Shown: piece after piece, positions 38,564 to 49,060 of the stretch
Layout: every line of letters begins with the position of its first letter
How positions within the stretch are numbered: position 1 is the stretch's first letter
Origin: Apostichopus japonicus
Lineage: Eukaryota; Echinodermata; Holothuroidea; Aspidochirotida; Stichopodidae
Assembly: GCF_037975245.1 (NCBI RefSeq)
Contig: NC_092569.1
Location: 1,587,501 to 1,651,500, forward strand
Direction: 5' to 3'
DNA: 64,000 bases
The notes under the pieces: model-generated
The model's database searches: none
What the model saw: only the letters and a program-made list of their open reading frames with translations
Told to the model about the DNA's origin: nothing
Position numbers and translations under genes: made by a program

Positions 38564-39046
38564 GAGGTGGAGTACATAGGAATGGAAGGCAGGGGGGGGG
38601 GGGAGGTTGGTGCATATTTGACAACTATTGTTTTAGTGTATTAAGTTGTTCCATTCCCAAATGTAAGCAAGTAGGATCGCTAAGATTGCAAAAGTATGTT
38701 TTTTTCTTTTCTTTTTTTTCTTTTATTCAATGTATCACCTTGATTTTGACATTTTCTTTTTTGTGTTACCAAAGAATGTGTGTGTTCAGTAAGAAATTTT
38801 GATAAAGTCCATGTTTTTTTTTTCGATTTTTTTTCCATTATTTTCCATATGGCATGGTGTGAAATAAATTGTAAGTTAGAATTTTTAATAGACATTTTTG
38901 TTTTGTATGTTTCTTTAGTCTGTATATATAGGATGTTTAAATATCCTGCTGATATAATTTAGTTATAGATAGTACATGAAACACTACATATATGCATAAT
39001 GTAGTGAGGAACACCACAAGCTAGACAGAATTCAGAGGTTGTCACG

Positions 39047-39723
39047 ATGTACACTTTATATTTTCTTAAACTGAATAGTGAGAGGACAGAACTGTTGGTC
39101 ATCTGTTCAAAATCAACTCAAACCAAATTGAAAATTCCATCGTTTGAGATCGGAGAATGTGTACCAAGCCAGCAAGCTCGCAACTTGGGAGTTGTGTTTG
39201 ATTTGTCTGTAAGTGCTGCTGTCGATATTGCTAAAGTATGCCAGAGAGCATTCCACAACATCAGGAACATTTCGATGATTCCGAAACAACTGCCACTTTG
39301 GTGCAGTCGTGTGTTCGGTCACATCTTGACTATTGCAATGCTCTCCTCAGTGGATTACCTAAACATCTTCTTAATAAGCTTCAACGTGTTAGACTTGTAA
39401 CAAAAGTAAAAAAAACACCAACATATAACACCTCTTCACTGGCTTAGAATTGTGGACAGAAGCAATCAGTATAAAATTGGTTTAGCCCCAGTTTACCTAC
39501 AAGAGCTTTTCCAACAGAATACAGACCTAGCAGGGTGCTTCGTTCAACCGTACAACATAGGCTATCTGTTCGCACTTCCACCTATGGGGAACGTTGCTTT
39601 GCTAGATCAGCTCCACAGCTCTGGAACAGTCTCCCCTTACATCTGAAAACAATCCAGCATGTGTCAACTTTCCAGAAAGAACTCAGGACATTCTTATCCA
39701 TGAATGCGTATCCATTTGTTTGA
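39047..39723 (+). pseudogene. LINE ORF2 reverse-transcriptase C-terminal remnant, copy A
   Basis: Three frames together give the end of a CR1/L2-like ORF2: LNSERTELLVICSKST, ARNLGVVFD, VCQRAFHNIRNIS, SHLDYCNALLSGLPKHLLNK, GERCFARSAPQLWNSLP and VSTFQKELRTFL. Frameshifts and the lack of the catalytic RT core and endonuclease show it is 5'-truncated and dead. Confidence 0.88.
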
Positions 39724-39877
39724 TAACTGCTGTGTCCATTTTGGGTACTTTGCTCCTGCAGCGCTTCTTAGCGCTTTTTTTTTGACTGTATAAAAGCGCT
39801 TTACGAATTCTTATATTATTATTACACCCGCCCCCCCCCCCACCCCCTCAAATGAGGTATGCTGAATCACAGGGTAA

Positions 39878-40854
39878 TGAACCTAGGTTTATCCTCCATG
39901 TGAGGGCCGTATCCTCATGGGTTTCCACTGTCCTCTCTAGGCTTGCTTTAATAGGCCGTTATTGATTGGTCATCGCTCTGTGTGTCTTTATTATTATGAA
40001 ATACGATTGTGCGACTTGTAACACGAACCATCGAAATACGACTTTGAAATGTTCAACGTTATTGATTTTGAACACAGATAAAGACACGACATAGATAAGA
40101 AACATTTAAACATTACTTCAAGTTTATTTTATAGTGTTTACATTTATTTCTTAATTACCAAGTCGTATTAATGTGCGATAGATTATAGGGGTGAAATTTT
40201 GAGAAATCCGTAAATCCGTAAAACCAGTAACGAAACCAGAAGGTCAAACTACTAACAATCCACAAACGTTATTAAATAATGTGGAAGTATGATGTGGAAG
40301 AGAAAGATAAAAAATTCAGCTATAGTTGAAAAATCCTTCTCACTTGAAGATGATTTTATCTCTTGATCTCAAGATATGGTTGATTGAATGTAACCAATTT
40401 TGACTGGCTTAATCCTTGATTCTTCCCTGGAGTGGATCACAATGTAGTCTGTGATGTCATAATGGCAATTTTTCATTTTTTTTTTTCAGAAGCTTTGCTT
40501 GTAGCTATTATAAATTTCTTGCTGATTTATCCTTGAAACCTGATACAAATTTTGGAATGCTGACTTGGCCGTTAGTCCTCTGTATTTAGAATTTCATCAA
40601 AATGGACCTCACACCACCCTTGAGATGCAGAATATAAAGTTGAAGGAGATACTGCGTTTTTATGAGACGCCAAAACGAGAGGCTATTTACCCGTACTACA
40701 TGAAAGACACCGTTATTATATTTGACGCTAGAAGTTACAATCTATAAAGGAAAAAATCATGTCACCTGCATGAATGAACCACGTAACAAATCTTACTTGA
40801 ACTCTCCACCCCCCCCCACCCTTGCCCCTCATCCAACCTTCACAGCCCCTCATC
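39878..40854. other. Intergenic DNA between LINE copy A and microsatellite
   Basis: No gene is seen. Short open frames (for example 40,565-40,747) have no recognisable domain. A short C-run lies at 40,810-40,818. Confidence 0.4.
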
Positions 40855-40862
40855 CACATATG

Positions 40863-40904
<42 letters not shown>

Positions 40905-41007
40905 TATAGATATATATATAGATATATACATACATACATATATATACATATATATACATATATTTATATACATATATATACATAGATATAGATATATATA
41001 TAGATAT

Positions 41008-41048
<41 letters not shown>

Positions 41049-41135
41049 TATATACATACATACATATATATACATATATATACATATATATATATATACA
41101 TATATATACATAGATATAGATATATATATAGATAT

Positions 41136-41186
<51 letters not shown>

Positions 41187-41190
41187 TGTA
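40855..41190. repeat. Compound TATA/TACATA/TAGATA microsatellite
   Basis: About 335 bp of TA, TATACATA and TAGATATA units show a higher-order ~130 bp repetition (the block with TAGATATAGATATATATATA recurs near 40,900, 40,983 and 41,111). Both strands stay open as an artefact. Confidence 0.95.
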
Positions 41191-41520
41191 TATAGATGTA
41201 TGTATAAAATGTTCCAAGTAGAACACGACAGAGCTCAGGTTCTTGTAATTTATGCCAGGCCGAGAAACTAGCGATAATAGATCATTCTAGCCCTAATCTC
41301 TTGAACAAAACAAAAGAAATCCTCGCAAGCTGCAGACATCAACCAAAACATCCCCAAAATAAAGTCAAAACTAAGATGACAGAGAGATATCTTTTTAGTA
41401 CACCTCCTGACGATTGCTAGTAAGCATGAAACTCTGAGTAGAGGTTTGGTTGCAGAAAAATCAAAATATATATATATATATATATATACATATATATAAA
41501 GAATTACATGTATTTAAAAT

Positions 41521-42002
41521 TTAATCCATGAATCGCAGGTAGAATAAAATCACAAGGCCAGCGAAAGTTGTACTGACAAACGGCCGAAACTGAGAATTAG
41601 CTCCATTCAGAGGATCAGCTTTATTCCGAGGATCAGCTTTATTCCGAGGATCAGCTTTATTCCGAGGATAAGCTTTATGCCGAGGATCAGATCCATCCCG
41701 AGGATCAGCTCCATCCCGAGGATCAGATCCTTTCCGAGGATCAGATCCATTCCGAGGATCTACGATGGTCTCAGTGCCGAACAGTCGTTCTTCAAATTCG
41801 CTGAGTTGATCGAAAGTGACACAGTAGTCTGACGGACAAACGCACGTGTTAAGGCTCTCGTAGTTAAATCCGGGACCTTGGAAGTTATCAACATGAGCTA
41901 AGGATGGGTTGATAGCTTTCAATTCATCAAGATCGTTGCAGCCGCTGAGAAAGCCAGTGCCACAGGAGGTGACCATGTATCGCACCGAATAATCGTCTTG
42001 AA
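41521..42002 (-). CDS. Ly6-like gene exon 3: end of three-finger domain, DPR repeats, GPI signal
   Basis: The acceptor CTCTCCAG is followed by TTCAAGACGATTATTC. It encodes QDDYSVRYMVTSCGTGFLSG and CVCPSDYCVT, then a 54-residue hexapeptide array and a hydrophobic tail. The array is made of 18 bp units of GGATCAGCTTTATTCCGA type (plus-strand sense) at about 41,606-41,762. Confidence 0.85.
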
Positions 42003-44510
42003 CTGGAGAGAAAAAGGGTAACCGTCGGTTAACAGAGGCTTATGAAGTATATGAATGAGATTAACGGGGATGCAGGCTCTTCAAGAATGAATGCTATCAA
42101 CATTATACAATCACGCAGTCAACAGACGCTGAAGCTTATAAAATGACACACTTACAAATGAAAGGACCCCCCCCCCAACCCCACCATGCACCCGATCACT
42201 ACGAACCTGACCACAATGAACTAGAACAATAAGACTGGTTGAAAGACAAGAAACGTTAGCAAAAGAGCATTGTAACAAGTTATGAGCTTAGCAATGGTAT
42301 GTACAGACTTAAGATGGTCACTCCAAAGAGCCTTCTTCCAGATCTTAGGACCTTTGAAACAGATACAACGCTGAATGGAATCCAAACGATTTACAGCAAG
42401 GCTGAGTTGTGGTTGTGCATGGTCTAACGTTTGGAAAGGAACGGTTGCAGTTTGACGAATAACTTTATCATAAATATTGAGGATTTTGAGTTTTAACGGA
42501 ACGTGGATTACTGTGATATATATAAGAGAGTAACTCTTTGTTATGAAAAAAACCTGATGTTTCTGCAGTCGGGAAGGATATAGCAGGTTGCCGGACAGAT
42601 TTACAGTAAGAAAAGTAAGGTAAGAGAATGGTAGTAGACAGAATGTAGAATTCTTTGTACAATGCTTATATATTTGTAGCCTATGATATAGCCTATATGA
42701 TTTAGCTTATCTGTGTTGTAACCTATGCACCAACCATGGGAGTATAGCTAGACTTCTTTTTAAGGGGTACCCAATATTTTTCTAGCGGGGGGGGGGGAGG
42801 GAGGGAGGGCGGCTGGCATGACCTATTTCTAAATATAAAGAAAATATTTTCTGACCGTTTTTTGGGGGAGGGGGAGGGCCTGACAGATATTTTTGGGGGA
42901 AATGCTTGCCACCGCCCCCCCCCCCCCGCCCCCAATGCCGAGGCTACCATTAATGCATTACGGTAGTCGTTATACCATGGACCAGAGAGCCTATCCGCTT
43001 GATGAAAGGTGCTTCTCTCTTTGCAGTTTCTTCCATGGGGTTTGCAGAAAATAGGAAGGGGTGTAATTTGTAGACCTACAATCAAAACTCTATAGTCCAC
43101 TTCTGCTTCATTCCGTTTGGGTAAAAAAATATATACTCACATGAGAATTTCGATGCAATCAAAACACATTTGTCCTGTGTTGGGTGACATTTTTGAGTTG
43201 TCGGTTGCAGGTTGTTGAAAGCTATCTGGGTACAATTGTTAGTGTAGCTTGGATTGTGTGCGGTACACTCTTTCTTTATCCAAATATAGCATTCAAGTCC
43301 CTGAACTGCCAACAAAAAAAAATAGTAATAATAATAAAAATAATAATAATTTTGATCACCGCTTCCCTTTTTAGTTTCCCGAAAGGAAAAACTAGCTTGT
43401 GAGGTGGACCGCGGATTGCAAAGTCGGTAATGAATATAAAGCGATTCGCAAAGTTGGTTATTACTATTACGTTTAGATTCGTCCAAAACGGCAGCATACA
43501 GAAACGTTGTACTCAAAGCCGAAGCCAAAGTGAAATTCATCAGGTCACACATCCGGAGCCTATACATGATGAGTTCTCCACTACCGCCCCCGTTCCCTTT
43601 CGGAGAGACATTTCATACTGTAGTTTTTATTACCGAGACATGGTGAAAATTGTTTCATCTTCAATTCAACCAATTAACATGATTATTATAGGAATATATA
43701 TTCCCCAAGATCTGTTGATTTTTTTTTATACAAATATTAAAACCCTGCATAATTATACTCCAGCATGCTATTGGGAATATTTCAAAAGCATTTCAGTAAA
43801 CATGATTAATATCATCAGTTTTACCTCCAAATATGTTACAAATCCAAATAATGGCCATTAATGTCCAACTTTCTTGAAGAAGCATTTCTACAAGGGCTAC
43901 CACTCTTACCACCACCAAAAAAAGATCTTGGTTATTTGGTTCAACAAAGCAAATATCAACAGGCCAAAATATTCTGACTGTATATAGTCCTTCCTTCACT
44001 GTCCATTTTTTTCATATTTTGTATTGATTCCCAAGAGTGTGGCTCTTATATGTAACCGACCTTTAATGTGCAGCCAATAACGCCCCACCCCCCACCCCCC
44101 CAATTAAAACAAAGAATATACAGTATGTATACTCTCAACAACATTTCATATAGTACAATATGGGGAACCAATTATCCAACTAAATTGACACGAATTGTGA
44201 TCAGTTGCAGCTCCTGAACTTTGGGACAAACTTCCTACTGACGATAAAACAGCCCCATATATATTGTGAAGACTTTTAACAGAGAACTTAAGACTTGTCT
44301 GTACCCAAGAGCATTTTGTGTACTCTTAGCGCCACTGAACATTGCATGACTTTGGATATTAGGCACTATATAAATTATTGATTGATTGATTGATTGCTTG
44401 ATCGATCAGAGACTACCATTGAAAACTGACGCTTAGGCCGATATCCTATTGTATAGTAACTTACCAGGGACTGAAGCCGATATGCAGAGGAGAATAATGT
44501 ACGTCAGCAT
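41521..44510 (-). CDS. Secreted Ly6/uPAR-like three-finger protein with DPR hexapeptide repeats, three exons
   Basis: I joined exons 44510-44465, 43305-43141 and 42002-41521, read on the minus strand, into 231 codons including the stop; both junctions are phase 1. Residues 1-15 (MLTYIILLCISASVP) form a signal peptide. The mature domain has ten cysteines in a Ly6/uPAR-like order: ECYIWIKKEC, NNC, QKC, DKC, TSC, SGC, then CVCPSDYC. Nine copies of a six-residue unit follow (DPRNGS, DPRKGS, DPRDGA, DPRNKA and relatives). The last ~20 residues (VSTTFAGLVILFYL) are hydrophobic and end the protein, as in a GPI-anchor signal. Family membership rests on cysteine pattern and architecture; the ligand is unknown. 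The CVC ending, in place of the usual adjacent CC, is atypical. A 5' UTR intron is possible because TTCGCAG lies 10 bp before the ATG. Confidence 0.8.
42003..43140 (-). other. Intron 2 of the Ly6-like gene
   Basis: It holds C-rich and G-rich runs (near 42,170, 42,787-42,800 and 42,906-42,930). A weak LINE-like minus-strand reading lies at 42,240-42,430 (RCICFKGPKIWKKALWSDH), reminiscent of the GPKLWNSLP motif at LINE ORF2 ends. The donor GTGAGT and acceptor CTCCAG are both good. Confidence 0.6.
43141..43305 (-). CDS. Ly6-like gene exon 2: first half of three-finger domain
   Basis: It encodes VQGLECYIWIKKEC, then NPSYTNNCTQIAFNNLQ and KCHPTQDKCVLIASKFS. The acceptor TTGGCAG lies after a T-rich tract. 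The donor is GTGAGT. Entry and exit are both phase 1, the usual phase for Ly6 exons. Confidence 0.82.
44205..44400 (+). pseudogene. LINE ORF2 3' remnant with (ATTG)n tail (intron 1 of the Ly6-like gene)
   Basis: The plus strand reads APELWDKLPTDDKTAP, with a frame shift to KTCLYPRAFCVLLAPLN. These match the PQLWNSLP and FKRELKTYLF ends of CR1/L2-like ORF2. A GGCACTATATAAATTATTG tail and (ATTG)n repeat follow. Confidence 0.65.
44465..44510 (-). CDS. Ly6-like gene exon 1: signal peptide
   Basis: ATG begins MLTYIILLCISASVP, followed by the donor GTAAGT in phase 1. Its phase and reading join exon 2 to give SVPVQGLECY, with a plausible signal cleavage just before the first cysteine. Confidence 0.75.
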
Positions 44511-46837
44511 TTTATTTAATCTGCGAACAGAACAGACAGAAATTATAATAAATAATAACATGGTAAAGATGAAAAAGTATAGTTTTTGACGCAGTAATTA
44601 ACAAGCTGTTCAATTATTGAATGTTCTAGGCTGTTTTTAGAATAGCAAAGATATTTTACGGTTCTGTGAACTATAGAAGGTCAATGTGTAGCCATTTGGT
44701 GTCCAAGATTTTACATATATATCTTTATATATTCATTTGCCTTGGTCGTTTATTTCCATTTCATTTAACAGAGTCTGTTCAAATGATCTCTTTCGACATC
44801 CGGTCTTAAGGTTCACAAATGATTTCTAGTCGGTTAGCATGTCACGACTAAGACCAAATATCATCACCAAAGAGAACTGCCATTGTTCGATACAGGTATA
44901 GCAAAAGGCTTGCGGTGGAATGACGTCGTAGATAATAACCCCTCAGTGTCAACGTGTAAATTGTGTAAACAAGAGTACAACGACACAGGATTCGGTATTT
45001 GAGCAGGTTTCCAATAACATATTTTCGTACTTTTTGGAATAATATCTTTCTTTCTTTCTTTTAAAAAAAGCAACTTCTCAAAGGAACCAACATTTCTTCC
45101 AATCCTTTGTATAGATGATTGAATTTGTTTCAAAACAAATAAATGATAACAATCAACCGCAAAGTAGAAGGTTAAAAACACTCCCGTTACAAAGAAGTTT
45201 CATGCTGAAAGCAGTCAATGATGCGTTTCCAGATTTACTGTGATTTTTTTGGCTAATAGTCCCTACCATTGTCTGCAAGCATTTTTTGCATTTATCGTGC
45301 TCAATAAGCACAACGTATTTTGTTTAAATAACTTATTTATACAGCGCATTATACCGAGGGTCTCAATGCAACTAATTGTAACGTTGCTGTCCCGTGTAGA
45401 GATAGCAAAGTTTGTAGTATAGGCTCTCATGTGTGTGCACTCTCAAATATCACAACGTGTATTGTTGGCCACAGTGGACAAAATTCAGAAATTATGACGA
45501 CATATCAGGAGGCAGGACTTTTTTATGTCTACATAAAATTGAATTGATGTGGACATAAATTCAAATTAATGCTGGCATATATTAAAATAATGCTGGCACC
45601 GTACCGTCAGCTGCGTACTGATAATGCAGTTGGCACCTTCCTGTTTCAATCTGTTTCAATCTGTGTGAATATTAATGTACATTTAAAGAGTTGTGTCTGT
45701 ATTGCATGTATATGGGCTACCACATTATGTCAAAATATTCTTGCTATGAGTTGCACTTCTCTTTATATAGTAAGTACACCTTGTAAAGGGTTTCAGTGCA
45801 AACACATGAATTTATTTGTAATCTAAGATAATACATATAATATTAATGTCCCCACGCTTCCATAGGCATGAGTTGTATAATTTGCATTTATGATTTTCAA
45901 TATGCACATTATAAACCTATCACTATAGGATATCCGTTGCGCACAAGCCAATGTTTTTGTCAGGGGTCATTATAACTAAGTATTGTGCGTTCCTGTATAG
46001 AGGTAATTTAAAGTGGCGTGTTTTCATGGAGGAACGTGGTATGGGGACGCAAGTTTTTTTTCTGAGCGGACGCAAACAATTTTTAAGATGTTGTATCCCG
46101 TCGCTGGCGCAACTCTTAAAATCCCGGTAACAATACTGAGAATAATACTTGGTAGTAATATAAGATTTTTCTATTTGTACAGCTTTCTGCTGATTTCTCA
46201 AGTCTTGCTAATGTAAACCTGTGAAACTACATTCTTTTCTTTCCTTGATCAACATCTGGACAGAATGTTAGACAAGTTTGCTAAAAAAAATCTAAGGTTT
46301 CAATGCACACAGAATGCAAGCAAGCTGCAGAATGTTCAGGTTGGTTGTGCATGATAAATTAATGGGAGTTTTATCATTTCAATTTGTATATGATGGCAGC
46401 CAATAAATATATGTTTGAACAAGAGTGGATAGAGGGTGTGGGTCGAACCTTTTTTTAATAGCACTCAGAAATTCAAAAGAACATGTCCTAGCTGTTAGAT
46501 CTAGTTATAGTTTCAGTTTCCGTTCCATCATTCCAGTATAAATAGCATAAAATACAATTATGTTTAATAAGAGAGAATAAAACGTAAGATAGATAAATTC
46601 CATAAAAGCGATTAAAGGCAAATTAAGAGTTAGTAAATAAAGCAAGAGTTTTCAAAATGTTAGTTAACTGAAAATAATAAGGAAATATCAATAAACATAT
46701 ATTAAATCAAATCATTTAAGATACCATTTTGAATAAAAAAAGATGTTCTGCATAGAAATGAATTTGTGATAATTTTAACCCAATATTATGTTGGTGCTAT
46801 TGCACGATGTCATAGAAGTACGATGCTTCCATCGGTT
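44511..46837. other. Intergenic DNA upstream of the Ly6-like gene
   Basis: It would hold the promoter of the Ly6-like gene. Open frames near 44,864-45,181, 45,569-45,826 and 45,923-46,201 lack recognisable domains or splice support, and I call none of them. Confidence 0.4.
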
Positions 46838-46844
46838 TGAGTGC

Positions 46845-46935
46845 ATGCGGGTGCGTGCGTGCGTGCGCGCGTGTGTGCGTGTTTGTATGTGTGTTTGTGT
46901 GTATGTGTGTTTGCATACGTGTGTATGTAAATTTG
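46845..46935. repeat. GTGTGCGT/GTGTTTGT microsatellite
   Basis: Alternating purine-pyrimidine GT/GC repeats, which could adopt Z-DNA. Overlapping open frames are artefacts. Confidence 0.9.
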
Positions 46936-47759
46936 TGTGGACGCTCGCATACTCGTACTTCAAGTCCGCGTGCGTCTTTAAGAATAATCCTTCTGTCGTG
47001 GTTTCTTAATAAATGTAATGTGAACGGTCGCGGACTTATGGTGACCTGAGATTTCCGACTAAGTTATAATATCCGCTCTATCCAGTTGTAATTTGGCGGG
47101 TATTTTTGAACGTGCAGTAGGCGTGAGGTATACCTACGTTGTGTTTGTTCAACTTCAGGCCGGGCCTTTCTTAACAGAAACACTACCTAACGACGCTATA
47201 CGTAAACACATTTTATTTTTCTTCGCACCGATTCGACCAACACTGCATAAAACTGTCACCGTTAAGTTCGTGAGACTAGAACAAACTGAATGACAGTCCA
47301 CTTAAATCTAATAAACTATAATTCCAAACTCACAGGTTTTTGAAGAGGCCAAAACACGGTAATTTATGATTACTTCGAAACGGATGATTTTGGACTCGGT
47401 TGCTATACGGCAGTTACTAAAAGGCTAGAACCCTTACGTATGGCCTAGCATATAATGACGTTACATTAGCCTACGCATATACCTTCCTAGGTGTTAAGAC
47501 CTAATATTAAATGCCTTCGATGTTGGATTAGCCTCAAATACGACATCAGCAGTAAAACAGTGACTAGCAAGATCGTTCGCTCATCCATTTGAAATGTTTG
47601 TAAGAAATTTGAATCTGGGTTAACGTGTAATGAATAAAGTAAAACGGATTGGTGTGAAATTTGAATACAGTATATACTGTTTACGTTTATGCGCAGTGGT
47701 GTATGCAGTAGAACCTACCAAAATAGTACAGCACTATGGCGGGCAATCAGTCTCAAATT
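46936..47759. other. Intergenic DNA; no gene seen
   Basis: A 66-codon plus-strand open frame at 47,093-47,293 starts MAGIFERAVGVRYTYVVFVQ. It has no recognisable domain, and no splice sites support it. Confidence 0.35.
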
Positions 47760-48370
47760 GTGGGGAATCGACTTATACCGATTTAAATCGACATGTACCA
47801 ATTTCCTTCGACTTATACTAGTTTCCAGCAGCTTAAATTGACTTCTACCGATTTAAATCGACATATATCAGTTTAATTCTTCATATAATCGATCTAAATC
47901 GACATATACCAGTTTAATTCGACATATCATCGATTTAAATCGACATATACAATTTAAATCGATGATAAGTAAAATAAATCGGTATATGTCAATTTAAATC
48001 GACATATACCAGTTTAAATCGATGATATGTCGAATTAAATCGGTATATGTCAATTTAAATCGACATATACCAGTTTAAATCGATGATATGTCGAATTAAA
48101 TCGGTATATGTCAATTTAAATCGACATATACCAATTTAATTCGACTTATACCAGTTTAAATCGTCATATTTAAATCGACATATACCAATTTCAAACGATG
48201 ATATGTAAAATAAATCGGTATATGTCAATTTAAATCGACATCTATAGAGTTTAAATCGATGATATGTCGAATTAATTCGGTAGAAGTCAATTTCCTTGGA
48301 CTTATACCAGTTTCTAGCAACTCAAATTGACATATACTTATTTAAATCGACATATCATCGATATAGCTCA
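47760..48370. repeat. Palindromic AT-rich satellite, ~61 bp unit
   Basis: Units built from GACATATACC, AGTTTAAATCGATGATATGT, CGAATTAAAT and CGGTATATGTCAATTTAAAT repeat with an exact 61 bp step at 48,001, 48,062 and 48,123. More diverged units fill both flanks. GGTATATGTC and GACATATACC are inverse complements around AATTTAAATC, so each unit is close to a perfect dyad. The outermost copies carry CGACTTATAC(C/T) and TTTCCTTCGA/TTTCCTTGGA variants. Confidence 0.95.
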
Positions 48371-48518
48371 TTAACATATTCCAAATTCCGATTTTGGTGA
48401 TGATTGACATGTGAAGATACATCACGTGCAGTCACCTGACAAGGCGGACGAATAATTAAATAGTTCCAAATTTACCAAGCTAGCAAGGGTGTTCATCATG
48501 ATTATGTCAGTGGTAATC

Positions 48519-49060
48519 AGGGGCGTATCCAGGATTTTTTAACCCGGGGGGGGGGCGAATTACTATCTAAGCGGAGCGCCACCATCGGTTGGCGCGCAGC
48601 GTACAAGATAATTTCTGGTTTTGATACCCCCCAGATAACCGGAAATGGCACTTCTCGGGCTTGAAATGACCAACCAGATGTACACTTCTGCCTGAAAACC
48701 AAGAATTTCCCAATATTTTTTTTTCCATCCATAACCTTTTTGAAGATGTCACCAGTCACACATCATGTTCGACCTCACCGCATCTCCTGTGGATCATTGC
48801 TTTTTGTAGGTGATTAGAAATAAGTAACTATTATCTGTTTATTGTGTAATGCTCCACCCGGGGGTAATGATGAGCCTGGCGGGCTCCTGGCCCAAAGGGG
48901 CCCCTATCAGGAGGTCTAAGCAAGGGCGTCCTCAGAAATGTTTACGAGGGGGGGGGGGGGGTCAGTAGGTCATAAATGTGTAACACACTACTTGATACTA
49001 TCTAAGCGGAGCGCCACCATCGGTTGGCGCGGAGCGCACGAAAATACTCCTAGAACGTCG
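48519..49060 (-). mobile_element. Fragments of hAT-like MITEs
   Basis: A terminus CAGGGGCGTATCCAGGATTT starts at 48,523. The block CTATCTAAGCGGAGCGCCAC followed by CATCGGTTGGCGCG occurs at about 48,564 and again at about 48,998. Its complement matches the interior of the nested MITEs in both LINE-bearing units, so these are inverted, partial relatives. No paired terminus or target-site duplication was found. Confidence 0.6.

Larger units (their letters stand above)
37888..39877 (+). mobile_element. LINE-bearing repeat unit, copy A (CR1/L2-like)
   Basis: This ~2 kb unit is closely related to the one at 51,679-53,754. It begins at TGATGTTATTG, holds a nested MITE at 38,258-38,563, then the degraded 3' part of a LINE ORF2. 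A 3' end AAAAGCGCTTTACGAATTCTTATATTATTATTA follows in pieces of (TTA)n type. Homology to copy B continues about 45 bp beyond the simple-repeat tail, through TCAAATGAGGTATGCTGAAT, so the repeated unit is larger than the LINE end. Copy A lacks ~39 bp present in B near 38,155. Confidence 0.85.

Noticed and set aside
40728-41271. Four long open frames on both strands (IYIYIH repeats)
   Set aside because: All are produced by the compound TATA/TACATA microsatellite at 40,855-41,190.
43082-43567. 161-codon minus-strand ORF as one continuous protein
   Set aside because: Its middle is a poly-Tyr/Phe reading of an intronic (AAT)n run. Only 43,141-43,305 is coding, as exon 2 of the Ly6-like gene.
47760-48370. 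CRISPR-like array
   Set aside because: The repeats are contiguous ~61 bp dyads without unique spacers, in animal DNA. It is a satellite.
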